DNA from: Erigeron canadensis
Lineage: Eukaryota > Streptophyta > Magnoliopsida > Asterales > Asteraceae
DNA length: 64,000 nt
Direction: 5' to 3'
Assembly: GCF_010389155.1 (NCBI RefSeq)
Contig: NC_057767.1
Span: 28,925,295 to 28,989,294 of the forward strand
Positions 43,765 to 55,560 of this stretch are shown in pieces. Below the pieces are notes generated by a model, which saw only the letters and a list, made by a program, of their open reading frames with translations, was not told the origin of the DNA and made no database searches. The translations under genes were made by a program, and so were the position numbers. The stretch's first letter is position 1. Each line of letters begins with the position of its first letter.

Positions 43765-45132
43765 AAAACGACGTCGTGACGTTCAGATGGATGGATTTTG
43801 CGAACCGATCGGTAATGAAAACAGACGAGGGTTTGTTTAATTTTGGGGAAGAATATTATTGAGGATTTAATTTTAATCTAGAAGCTGTATGTATATATTT
43901 CGGGCCAAATTATTTGGAATCCCCATCTCGTTTGGGCCGACTTTTATCTTTTGGACCGACTTATAAATCTAGGATCTATATTTGTCCATGTATGTATTTG
44001 TAAAACATATATTTTTATTTATTTGTTATTTATATTTATTTGTTATTTAAATCTAGCATTTTTCTTTATAATATACTTTTTCCCTATGATGAGATACATT
44101 ACCTGGACGCTGTCTAAATTACAATTATTTAAGCGGTAAAAATGTAAAATTTGGCATTTACCTTTCTAACACTATCTACTTAACTATTCCCACACATTTG
44201 TACCCTATAAGGTTAATCGTAATGTTTTCAGAACCGAACTAAACACAGGTGTTTATACAAACATGACTATAGAATGTAATGAGTCGTTCAATTACCGTGT
44301 TTACTATACTAGATAATCGAAGTTTTATCATTGTTTCATTCCGTCCAACATAGGTATCCATTTGTTTCTAATTATTAATATATAAGTCTGGAACTCAAAA
44401 CTTGTATCTCTTGATTATTTGGTCACATTGGTATTACTAAACTTATTCAATATTTTCCGATTAGGAAATCCGAAAATCACTCCTTGTTTAATAATCAATA
44501 AACTAAGAATGTCAAGCACTCAAACTTGATAGTTTATACGTTTTTATCATTTTTTAACTCCCAAAATAACTTTAGAGGACACAAAACCTACATCATCAAA
44601 ACCAACAATAAACACTTTCTCCACCTTGATATGTTTGATCATATAGCGGAAAAGTTGTTTTTAGCCTTTATGAAAAATAGAAACAAGAACAAAAATGAAG
44701 AGGCAAAATGTAATGTAATGGCTTAATGGGAAACATAAGAATGAGGGTGGTGGCCAGAGACTAATGATCGTTAAAGGCAGAAAAGCAACACAAAAATATG
44801 CTAACAAAATGATTTAAGTAACCATAAAACAAGCATAAGCATGAAATTTGCACTTGATGGCTGATGCCATCAGAGTCTGTGTTTTCTTTCCTTTCTCCTC
44901 ATTAATTTATTCTTACAATCTTACATGCCCCACGCCATCAGTATAATATAATACTACTCCGTATAATTGACGATAAGTATTAATGTATTATTATTGTATT
45001 AAAGATGCCCAATTTAATAGTTCTTTGGTGCTAAATCGTAGACGATTAAGCAACAATGTATCTCCACGTTATTTAATTATGTAAGGTTAAGGATATAGAA
45101 ATGCATAAACAAGGTATTTTTTCACTTTGTTA
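43765..45132. other. Non-coding AT-rich sequence
   Basis: It contains the KIN17 upstream region near its left edge (minus-strand promoter) and otherwise nothing recognisable. Confidence 0.45.
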
Positions 45133-45452
45133 GATCAATTTTAATCGTTCACCTCTTTCACCTACATTTTTATATTACACATCATCTTCACCCATATATG
45201 CACTCATCGCCATCACCTTCTTTTTTTTATTTAAACATTCACCTTCAAATTTAATATACTTCAGAATACACCACAATATCCAATCAAAATAAATTAGGCA
45301 ATAAAAGACAACGAGATGAACACCTTCACCACCATAAGTGAACACATTCTCCTTTCTCTTGTCACCTACTCCTTTCACCCACACCTCTTGTCCAATCATC
45401 CATTTTACCTTCACATTTCATCTTCCCTATTCGCCCACCTTTAAAAATGTTC
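45133..45452. mobile_element. Tourist-like MITE (320 bp), same family as 7262-7592
   Basis: TTA direct repeats (45130-45132 and 45453-45455) flank the ends GATCAATTTTAATCG and, reverse-complemented, GAACATTTTTAAAGG. The interior shares CACCTTCACC-type runs and the ATCCAATCARAATAAA motif with 7262-7592. Confidence 0.7.
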
Positions 45453-46289
45453 TTATAGTGTATGTAACGTATGGACTTTGAAGCTTATTTCGCTATAAAC
45501 TTAAGAACCACAATATCATTAAGGATGACAACGAGCCAGGTATGGGCCGGGTTTAGATAATATCAAACCTGCATCCCAAACCGGACTCGGACCTGACGGG
45601 TCCCTGTTTACTTACCAACCGTCAAGTAAGTTTCCCCACGGGTAACCGAGATTTATTAATTTTTTCCTTTTCTTAATGAAGTTCGTATATTAATTAATAA
45701 TTATTACTGTTTCAAATATGATATTGAAATTAGAATTACATGTACCGGAAATAAATCATATTATCAAGGTTAGTCTTCTAAAACTCTCATGCTTTTTAAT
45801 ATTGGGATGTCGAATGTGAGTGTTAACATGTAGCAAATAACCAATAAAATTTTAGATACACATTGCAAATTGACTCGTTATATATTGAAAAGTTATTTTG
45901 AGAACCTTTAAAAATGCAAGAACTTTTTAAAATCAAGCTTAATCCATAATTATTATTTACATGATAATTGTTTTTTGATTGTTTTTGAATTGTTTAGATG
46001 AAGTTTTATATTTTACAATTATGTAGAAACATGGATTATTATCCATTATGTTATTTTTGGAGACATGAATAATTTTATGATCACATGTGCACGAATAACG
46101 TTATGATCACATGTATACAGGTTGATCATATGTATGCAAGTATTTTTGTAAACTAATATTTTCATGAGATTGGTGATGATCAAATGTATATAGATGGTTA
46201 TATGAACATTTTTAAGCAATTATATAAGTTTGTGTTTTTTAATCTCGATCTATGAACGCATGTATAATTGTAACACATTATTTCATTGT
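45453..46289. other. Non-coding AT-rich sequence
   Basis: A GC-rich patch at 45525-45610 (GGTATGGGCCGGGTTT, then GACGGGTCCC) resembles a repeat end, but no partner end was found. Confidence 0.4.
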
Positions 46290-48190
46290 TTATCTTCTAC
46301 CAGAGCATCAGTTCTTGTTAATGGGAGCCCCACTGAGAAGTTTCCGATCCAGCGTGGTCTTCGCCAAGGGATCCTATGGCCCCTTTCTTGTTTATCATTG
46401 CTACGGAAGGACTCCACATTGCTTTTGACAACCTTGTCCGGAATGGTAAGTTCCATTGTGCTAACATTAATAAGGTTCCTGTGTCTCACCTTTTGTATGC
46501 AGATGATGTGATGATTCTTAGTGATTGGAATGATATTAATTTATCCACCATAATTAAAGCACTCAAGTTCTTTCATGGTCTTTTTGGACTGAATATAAAT
46601 TAGGAAAAATCATCCATAATTGGTGTAGGCGTGCAGGAAAATGAGGTGTCCCGGATGGCTTTGTCTTTTGGTTGTAAACCTGAAAAATTGTCATTTAAGT
46701 ATCTTGGTATACCTGTCGGAGGTAGCTCGGCCAGGATTAATATGTGGGATCCTATTGTGGTAAAATTCCATAAAAGATTATCTAACTGGAAAGGGAATCT
46801 CTTATCCATCGGTGGAAGGACTACTTTGATTATTTCGGTGCTTGGATCTCTCGGTTTATACTTTTTGTCTCTGTACCGTATGCCTAAAGAGGTGAACAAC
46901 AATCTGGAAGCTATGAGATCGAAGTTCTTTTGGGGTGGTTCCAAAAATCAAAAAAAGATTGCCTGGGTTAAATGGAACACGGTTCTGGCTGCCAAGGAAG
47001 ATGGGGGTTTGGAAATCGGTAGTCTTGAAGCCATGAATCAAGCTTTACTATATAGATGGAGGTGGAGGGCTTTAATTATCCAACCCTCAAAGTCATTGGG
47101 TTCAGATTATTGAGGCCATCCATGGTAAAGATTGCTTTTTCAATCTCTCAGCTAAAAGTAGAGGTACTTGGTACAGAATCGCAAAGACAATTAAATAAAT
47201 GCATAAAATTCCTTCTATCACTTCGAATATTATTATTCGCAAGGTGGGAAATGGAAAGAGTACAAAATTTTGGAAAAAGACTTGGTATGGTGATACTTCA
47301 CTTGCTAAAAAATTTCCGAGGTTATTTGCTCTTGAAATGGATAAAGATTGCAAGGTTTGGGACCGCTGGAACAGTCCTAATTGGTCGTGGAAGTGGAGAC
47401 GTAACCTGGAATCATCTCGTGATGTGCAAATGCTCACAGAATTGATTGGTTGTCTTCCTTCTAACATGGCATCTGGTGAAAATGATAATTGGGTTTGGAA
47501 CTTCAATGGTAAGTCATATTTTTCTATTTCTCAACTTCGACTCTCTGCCGATCATTTTCATTTACCCTCCAACATCAGCTTGAAAACTAAATGGAATAGA
47601 TTGATCCCAAAAAAAAAAAAACATTTTTGTTTGGCGCCTCAGATGTGATTGTCTTCCCAATTTAGTCAATTTATTTGCAAAGGGTGTTGACATCTCGACC
47701 TTTACTTGTGTGTTTTGCTCTAAAGAGGCTGAACTACTAGACCATATTTTTCAACATTGTAGTGCCATTAGTGACACACGAACTCTGCTTTCCAACTGGC
47801 TGAAAATATCTATCCCAAATGAGCCACCTGCTGGTATGATTGATTGGTGTGAAAATCTGAATATTTCGGTGATAAGTAAAAACGTTTGTAAGCTATTCTA
47901 TTCGTGTGGTGGTGGCATATATGGAAAGCTAGGAACAATAATATGTACAAAGATAGCAATGATAATAGTATGGACATCTTTAACTCAATCGTTGCTACCT
48001 CATATCTGTTAATCGCGACAGGAAGAACTTTTCATCTTGGGAAGATTGGATCGAGAAACCCTTAGGTTTGTAATAGGTGGTTGAGTCTAGTTTGTGTAAT
48101 GTTGTATCTTTTATACTGTTGTACTTGTTCATTAGCATTTTGCTAGTCGATTTTTAATAATACTAAATACTTTTGCCGTTCAAAAAAAAA
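46290..48190 (+). mobile_element. 5'-truncated LINE with most of RT and zf-RVT
   Basis: RT motifs in order across shifting frames: ASVLVNGSPTEKFPIQRGLR (about 46306), FLFIIATEGL, then the catalytic LLYADDVMIL (about 46491-46520), KYLGIPVGGSSARINMWD (about 46699), LSIGGRTTLIISVLGSL (about 46804) and SKFFWGGSKNQKKIAWVKW (about 46919). The zf-RVT zone has TCVFCSKEAELLDHIFQHCS (about 47704-47763). The A-run at about 48181-48190 ends it. The stop at 46603 and frame changes near 46400, 47060 and 47640 make it inactive. The body begins abruptly at the RT, as expected of 5' truncation. Confidence 0.88.
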
Positions 48191-48938
48191 ATATAGCCAT
48201 TTGAACATGTATAAGCAGTCATATAGTGAATTATTTAAATTTAAAAAGGGTTCTTAAAGGTTCCTATCTTTTTAAATGTTTTTAAAATAACCTTACCCTA
48301 TATATATTCGATTCATCCGGGCATCACCCGGGTTTGATAGCTACTTGTTCCATACATAAAAGTTGACATAGTTAAACTGCAAGCTAGTAGGTTACTCTAT
48401 CCTAATATTAAAAAACGAAATAATCTTTATAATATACAGTATGTTGTAAGAATTTATATTTTTTTAATAAGATAACTTATTGTAGGGTAAACAAGTAATT
48501 AACATGGTGAGGGATAATGTACCTTTCACGTTTTTAATTTTTTACTTCAAGCCAGTTGACAATCAAAAGTCAAAAAGACCCATATCCATCCAGTGATCCA
48601 GGCTCACTTGAGTACTTCAAAGCATCCCGGGCCAAGTAAATGAGTACAAACTAATATATATGTTCTCATAGGAATCTTTGTATAATACTCCGTAGTTATA
48701 TATTTACTTTTTCAAATTCAAACAACTAATTACTTTCCTAATTTGTTAAAATACTATCCTGATCGAATGTCAATGAATTTAAAACTTCTACTGCAAATAG
48801 CCCCTCTTTTATCTCATCTCATAAATATGAAAAGTGATTCTCAAACTAAGATGACTAAGATGATTGATCTCAAAGTAATATATCTTTACGATTGAGCCAT
48901 CAACTCTACCGATTATATGTTATTATTAATAACCATTC
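48191..48938. other. Non-coding AT-rich sequence
   Basis: No feature was recognised. Confidence 0.4.
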
Positions 48939-48963
48939 ATATATATATATATATATATATATA
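48939..48963. repeat. (AT)n microsatellite
   Basis: A run of AT dinucleotides directly abuts the 3' end of the minus-strand Helitron, so that Helitron inserted at, or next to, an AT-rich target. Confidence 0.95.
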
Positions 48964-49427
48964 CAAGAACAAGTACTCGCGCGTTGCGGCGGTGAGATGG
49001 TGAGGGTTATAGGTCATAAAGTGTGATAGGTCATAGTTAATGATATGTCATAGAGCATTATAGCCAAATGCCTTAGCCGTACAGGCTCCGCCATCGGATT
49101 TAAAAATTTATCGAAAGCATATTGAATGACATCTCTAATGAAAGAGCATGAAATTTTAAGAACACCCATATAATTTTTATAATTTATCGATGTACGGTTT
49201 TTGAGATAAAAATTTTTGAAAGAGTTAGAAGAATAAAATGATTTATGGAGGAGAGGGAAAAAAAAAATTGGTTAAAATTTGAGAAGATAGAAAGGGTATT
49301 ATAGTTATTTTATATAAATATAGAATAAATGAGATGAGCATTTTGGGGAAGTACTTAAAATCAATATTGAAAACTTACGTTCAATGTTGAAAATCTAGAA
49401 AAAATTTATTTTATAATATAGTATAGA
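48964..49427 (-). mobile_element. Non-autonomous Helitron (464 bp), same subfamily as 33014-33409
   Basis: On the minus strand it begins TCTATACTATATTATAAA after A and ends GCGCGAGTACTTGTTCTTG before T. It shares end-to-end similarity with 33014-33409, including an identical ATGGGTGTTCTTAAAATTTC, with some extra sequence near the 3' part. Confidence 0.75.
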
Positions 49428-50103
49428 TAACATAGACCCAATTATAATAATAATAATTTATCGTAAATGACATTCATCCATCTATGTTGAATTGGGAGTG
49501 ATTCAAAACAAGTAGTTAAAGAATAAAAAATCTAACATTTTGTTTGCATATTCTAATGAACGAAAGAAAGACGTAAAACTAACCGGCATATGATATGTGA
49601 GAAAAGCACGTGAAAAGATTCATTAAAGTTTTGTGGGGATCACAAGAAAAGCAACAAAAATCGCAAATGCAAAAAGAAAATGTGAAAAGAGAGAGGCAAT
49701 CAACTCCTTGAATCTCAATTCTCAAAACGCCCCAAAATCATTTTCGAATTTTAATAGCGTACCCATATGCTTGTCTTTGACATTGACAACCTAAAATATC
49801 CTCAAACCACCGCCACTAGTGATGACGGCATCACCACCTACACCATCATTACCAAAATTCTCCTATGAGTGTCCAAAACGCCCTCGTGAAGATCTGTTAT
49901 GACTCTTCGTTTCATTCATATTAATGTTTTATGTATGTAGATATAAAAATATATGCATCATGTGGTTGTAATATACAAACATGTGATGCATAAATTATTG
50001 TGTATGGTAAAGGTATTTTGTGTAGCAATCATACTCACTTTAGATAGATAAATAAATATTAAAATATGTGTACGTATAATGTATGTATATTCATATATAT
50101 ATA
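49428..50103. other. Non-coding AT-rich sequence
   Basis: A short CACCGCCACTAGTGATGACGG-like patch at about 49808 is reminiscent of Helitron 3' GC tracts but lacks a terminus. Confidence 0.35.
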
Positions 50104-50170
50104 TAGGAACGGAGACAGCATGAGGGGCAATTGTCGTCAATGATATCGGGACAATGTAATTTTTTTAAAA
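50104..50170. mobile_element. Fragment of a hAT left end
   Basis: GGAACGGAGACAGCATG followed by GGGGCAATTG and ACAATGTAATTTTTT follows the same course as the left end of the hAT at 19788. The other end was not found. Confidence 0.45.
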
Positions 50171-51600
50171 TTATTTTAAGGATATATTGAAATTAGGGAA
50201 AAGAAGTTGAGTGGAGAGACAACTAAAGTGAGTAAGGACTAAGGAGTGTTTAGAACTATGAATAAACGAGTGACGTGGGAATTGGTGGACACATTAACAA
50301 CAGGACTAGAAGGTATATGTGAACCAGTACTCAAATTCACAAGTTCTATATACGTTGATATCTGACATGGCAAAATACAAAGAGTAGTGACTCGAGTCAG
50401 AAAAAAAAAATAAGTTTTTACATAAAATTACAACAATCTTTGCATAATTTCTAAATCCAAAAATCAATTATAAGAAAAGCGATTTATATCATTTATAAAA
50501 ATCCAAAAACCATCTACAAGAATTATCGAAAACAGAATTCTCTCAAATGTTAACACGTTTTAGCTATATATCGTTTTTAGTTTATGCAAATGAGAAGAAA
50601 AATACTCCGTAAAAGTTTCGAAATAAAACGGTTCAAATTTCATTAAAAAAATGTCTGGATGAATGGTACATGTGTCTTTGTGTTTGTTTTTTGTGTTTAA
50701 TGTTATTGCATTGGATCCTTCGCCGAATTAGACGGTTTCTTTGTTTCCTACGCCATGTGTACTAACCTGTTTATTCTTCTTTTCTTTATTCATATGTTTA
50801 TCAAATATTCGACTCCCGCAGAAGAATAAAATATAATAGAAGGGAAAAACCTTTGTAATACAGTACGTCGTATTTATTAGAAAGGCTTTAATGTACTACT
50901 CTCATTCCATAAATTGCCTGGATGGGTTTAGAAACGTTATAAATCGTTTCCATTTATAGCTAATTAAATGCTAAGTAAAGATGATAATGGTATCATTCAA
51001 CTCAATAGCATTAAACGAGACTTTACAAACTCCACTGTTTAAAGTTTAAGTTATCCTACAATTAAATTATCCCAAATAATTCTAAAACACTCACAAAGGG
51101 TTTAATGTAATTGCGCATCTATTATTTGTTGTGTCTAATCGGTCATCAACAAATGTTAAAAAAAAAAAAAAAAAATCGGTCATCAACATCATCCTGACCC
51201 AATTTCTACATGTTAGATATGAGGAAGGTGAGATGTATATAATCTAATCAGTCAAATAAATTATTACTGGAAATTTATCAATTAATCTTTAAAAATGAAG
51301 ATTTAAAATGTGCGCCACACCAAAATAGAATTATAAACTCTTAAGTAGGACGTGGAAGTATGACAAATGATCAAGAAATTACCCTTTGGTAACAAGCTTG
51401 AATCAAACAAAAAAATTCTACTAAACTTTGTATTGTTTAACAAGAGCGGTCAGATCGCAAATGTTTCAAGGCAAACATCTTAATTTCATCTTAGAATAAG
51501 AGTTTATATGTCCAATAGTTTTATATGAATTAACAAAAACCTTATAGTTTTGTACTTTAAAATGAATTGTTTCATATGTATGTATATGCATAACAATATA
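50171..51600. other. Non-coding AT-rich sequence
   Basis: No exon or element was recognised. A poly-A run lies near 51158-51174. Confidence 0.4.
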
Positions 51601-51869
51601 CTAGCACAGTATCCGTGAATTACGGCAGTGTTCGTGACGGTGACAGTGTGGTGGTGAGGACGACTGTTGGTGGTAAAGTCGTAAAGGCGATGTCGAATGT
51701 TGTAGATAATTGGTATAAAGTTAATTGATGTAAAGGGTTAATTGAGATAGTTTGAAAGATAGAATACTAATAGTGTAATATGAGTATAATCTTTTAAGGT
51801 TACTTTAGACAATTTTTTTCATATATACTTTTAATTAATATGAGGCTTTATTTTAGAAGATGATATAGA
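51601..51869 (-). mobile_element. Non-autonomous Helitron (269 bp) upstream of the CDK-inhibitor gene
   Basis: On the minus strand it begins TCTATATCATCTTCTAAAA after A and ends ATTCACGGATACTGTGCTAG before T. It ends about 240 bp before the start codon of the SIAMESE-related gene, so it lies in the proximal promoter region. Confidence 0.65.
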
Positions 51870-52111
51870 TATAGCAACTTGTCGATCGAGTTACACCAAA
51901 TAATCATAAAAGGCTATAATTAATAAAATATCATAATTAGTCTCCTTCACTCACACCTCCATATATGCCCATTTGTATAATACGACACAACTCTCCCTTT
52001 CTATCTTTCACATCCACATCCATCCATTTCATTGTTTTCAGTGCCCATTCCGATTTCCAAATTTCTCTCCGTCCGCCCGATCACTATCAAATTCTCAAAT
52101 TTCTTACAAAA

Positions 52112-52570
52112 ATGAACCCGGCCGGTCCCGAAACCCGTCAACCCGAACACAATTCAGCCCCCACATCAGAACAACAACCAAATGCATTCCAATTATTACA
52201 AAACCAAACAAAAAAATTACAAGAAACCGAAAAGATTAACATTTCAACTCTAACGGTCGAATTACCATCAACACGTCAAGAAATGGATGACGATGACGAA
52301 CCAACGACGCCGACATCTTTAGAAAGTAAACTTTCGATACCAACAACATGTCCACCGGCACCAAGAAAACCAAAAACCGTTTCAATGAGTCATCATCATA
52401 AAAGAAAATCGCCGAGTTTTAATCGAATTTCGGTCGATTTAATGGTCAAGATCAATGCAATGTTTGCTCATCATCCGGTTGAAGTCGTCGTCGTTCCTGA
52501 TATTTTGGCGGGAGATCTTGACGCCGTCGGTAACCGGGTAAAGAAAGTCAAGAAAGCCGATGGCTTATAA
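52112..52570 (+). CDS. SIAMESE-related cyclin-dependent kinase inhibitor
   Basis: A single-exon frame of 152 codons starting at 52112. Residues 66-77 read TPTSLESKLSIP and residues 80-88 read CPPAPRKPK, the two diagnostic motifs of the plant SIM/SMR family in their usual order and spacing. These small nuclear proteins bind and inhibit CDK-cyclin complexes and promote the switch from mitosis to endoreduplication or arrest, often under stress. The N-terminus (1-55) is polar and the C-terminus (about 100-152) has SVDLMVKINAMFAHHPVEVV and a basic KKVKKADGL end. The family usually runs 80-130 residues, so this is a longer member. The frame is also open upstream to 51965; I chose 52112 because the region before it looks like a pyrimidine-rich leader and the next motif start fits. 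Which SMR it is cannot be told. Confidence 0.87.
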   Translation: MNPAGPETRQPEHNSAPTSEQQPNAFQLLQNQTKKLQETEKINISTLTVELPSTRQEMDDDDEPTTPTSLESKLSIPTTCPPAPRKPKTVSMSHHHKRKSPSFNRISVDLMVKINAMFAHHPVEVVVVPDILAGDLDAVGNRVKKVKKADGL

Positions 52571-53331
52571 ATAAATATTCTTTAAATCTAACCATATGTT
52601 ATATCTTTCTATTTTTAGATAATCAATTGATTATTTTTTTTTCTAATTTTTTTTTTTACTTTTTAATTGTGAAAAAAATAATGTAAATTGTTTTAAGTGA
52701 TCGATTAACAAAGAAAATGAATTTCATGGTATATTGTCATTGTGATTCTGTTTGATTTTTCTTTTATTCTGATTTACAAGTAGATTAATTTTTTGTGCAG
52801 TGTGTAGAAATTACTTAATTAACTTGTAATTTTACATATTGATCTTTAAATTTTATATGTTTAATATATTTTTTATATAACATTTAACAAAAAGTATGCT
52901 ATTACTCGTAAATTAAGGTTTTGCTGGCATATAAATCAGTTATTAACCATTTTTATTACTTTTGATAAACTTTTTTACTAGCTATAGTTATATTATATAC
53001 TTAATTAGGTTAAATAACAGGCATTTCTAGCTAGCAATATTAATTATCTAGCATTTCTCGTTTACCAAATATTACCGATCGTGTGTTTTATAACCATAAC
53101 TCGTAAAAGGATAGAAATATATTATTTGTGGCGGCAAATAATAATAATAATAATAATAATACTTGGAGCACATTTATTAATATTACTTTTGGTAACAAAA
53201 TCTTTATGATTAATAGTATCAGTATTATTTTTTTGTAATTTTTATTATTATAACTCTTAAGCTATAAATTATGTGATCAATATCATAGCATGTATTTATT
53301 TTTACTCTTGTTGATTGATAACTAATCTATA
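52571..53331. other. Non-coding AT-rich sequence with a (AAT)n run
   Basis: An (AAT)n microsatellite lies at about 53139-53161. Nothing else was recognised. Confidence 0.5.
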
Positions 53332-53552
53332 TCTATATTTATACCCCTTAGGATTAGTAAATTTTTTCTCTTAAAATACCTCTACTTAAACATAAGACTT
53401 TTATATATCCTTATTTAATAATCATAACACAAACTCATCGACCTATCTTCTATCACCTTCCGCCGCCGTCCTTCTTCTCATCCACTGCCTCCCTTGATCT
53501 CCACCATGCCTTTCATTTCCATCGCTGCCGCAATGTGCAGGCCCTACGCTCG
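53332..53552 (+). mobile_element. Probable non-autonomous Helitron (221 bp)
   Basis: It starts TCTATATTTATACCCC after A and ends GTGCAGGCCCTACGCTCG before T, with a CCGCCGCCGTCC tract in the 3' half. The terminus CTCG departs from CTRR, as in the copies at 33014 and 53941. Confidence 0.55.
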
Positions 53553-53940
53553 TAAAAAAAATGGGATTTCTAAGTAAAAGCTAATTATTGATCAAATCAA
53601 AATTGACCCAAATCATAAATTTTTATCTGGATGGGAAATAATATATGTTAACGACTTAACGTCACAGAGCACCGTTGCTATACCTTTTTAATCCATTGCT
53701 CGTACAAAAATTAAGTAGCTTCATGCCTTAATTATTTGTAACCGTCGTAAATTCATTTTTATTAAGAGTTGTTTATTATTTGTACTTATTTCTAATTTAT
53801 TTATTAACGTCAAGGATTAAATTCTGGACCTTCATCAAGTGGGCTTGTTAACTTATGTCAATCGTTTTAATTTTGTAGCCCAATTTGTTACTTCAGGTTT
53901 GAAAAAAAGTAATATAGCAAAACTTTCAAATTAAAATCTA

Positions 53941-54225
53941 TCTATACTACTATATAAAAATTATAAGCGTTAGAAAGTTTAGAAAAAAATGAAACATGCA
54001 AATTAACCAAAATACTCATAATGAATTAAATCACCCATCAACCCTTAATATAAAATAACATAATTAGTCCATTATATTATAAAATATCTTTACTAACCCT
54101 CTTTAAATCAAATAAATTTACCTATACCAATTGATGCGGTTACCACCGTCACCATCCGTTGCCGCCATCACATCACCGTCATCGCCGGCTCGCCGTCGCA
54201 TCGCAGGATACCATACTCATACTCG
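53941..54225 (+). mobile_element. Helitron-like element (285 bp) flanked by 15-bp direct repeats
   Basis: It starts TCTATACTACTATATAAA and ends GCAGGATACCATACTCATAC then TCG, with a CCGCCATCACATCACCG tract before the end. The exact repeat TCAAATTAAAATCTA lies on both sides (53926-53940 and 54226-54240). Helitrons do not normally make target duplications, so this arrangement is odd. Confidence 0.65.
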
Positions 54226-54240
54226 TCAAATTAAAATCTA

Positions 54241-55508
54241 TACTACAACCTCCTATTTTATATAGATTTGGGTCAGCTGCAGTTTTATATTCATATTTGT
54301 GACGAAATGTAACAAAAAAGAAAATGTAAACATAATATGGTTGATCAGCATGCACTCTTCGTAGCTTTTCAGCTTTGTTTTCACGTTTCGTCACATGTAG
54401 ATACTACTTTTATATTTCAACATGTAATAATTAATTCTGCATTGCTTTTTTGTTATGGCAAGGTTAGATTTCATTAAGCAATTAGTAATTCTTTAATATT
54501 AACTGACTTTTTATGCAATTAGAATTTCATTAGTGTATAAACTGATTCAAAATGACAAGTTAACTTACATAATATTACGGAAATTTAAGTCTAATGGTTT
54601 ATCAAAGTTTCGGGGAAGAATTGGAAATTGGTAATGTAACTAGTTAGCTAAGACTGCTAGATAACAAGGTTAATTACCTCAACTTATTTAGTTCTGACTT
54701 ATACATCTTGTACATTTAAGAAATTGTATATAATTATAAGTATGTATAAAGTACATACATCTATATATACTACTTTTGAGAAATCCTTCATTTTTATAAG
54801 TGTAAAGAATTCCCCGGTTAAATCTCCACCTTTGTTTCAGGGTAGGGCCGTTCTTCCTCCTGCTAATCCAGCCATTAAATTCCAAACCGGTCTTTCTCAG
54901 ATGTCAAAGAAAATATTTACATCACTTAATAGGATTACATGGCCAAAGATGATGAAAATCTACGTTTTGTACAACTAAAGATTCATAAAAATGATATCGA
55001 AGTTATATAGGTGAAGACACTTAAATTTTTGGTCTAAATATGCACTTATGTCCTACTAGATAATACTCATAAAATGAAGTAATGATCGATTGAAACTGTG
55101 AGTCATGTAAGTTATTTTTATAACGGGGAGGTTCAATTCTTGCCAAGTGCAAGTTTGGCCCATAATAATTCCTAGTAGTGTATGGAAACCTAATTAGTTT
55201 TTCATTCGATTGGCAACTCAGTTAGAAGAGAGCAAAATTCAGTTTAGACAACGATTGCCGGATGTTGAAAATGTCTTCACCTGTGTATGGTAAAACGTGC
55301 ATTAGCATTATGAATGACGTACGCATGTCCAAAAGATAAAAGTAATTATTTATTTAAGTATAATTAATAAACAGCTCTTCCAAAGCAGCCACCATTATAA
55401 AAGCCAGCTCAATAAGTTAAACTTAATTAACTTAGCCTTTGATATCCTTATATGGTTTGCCAATTTCAATCTCCTCACAACTTTATTGACCTTGTTTTTA
55501 TTATTAAC
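54241..55508. other. Non-coding AT-rich sequence
   Basis: A GC-richer patch at 54810-54900 (open on the plus strand, RAVLPPANPAIKFQTGLSQ) was not recognised and is too short to call. Confidence 0.4.
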
Positions 55509-55560
55509 TAGATTATTGTCCCGCATAATACACGAGATAACGTATTTAATTAGTGACAAG
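55509..55560 (-). mobile_element. Helitron 3' terminus (second family)
   Basis: On the minus strand ATGCGGGACAATAATCTAG is followed by T, with a CTCGTG/TGCGGGA palindrome before it. It resembles the end at 27516. A related CGCATATTACGCGAG motif lies near 56628-56650. The 5' end was not found. Confidence 0.45.
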
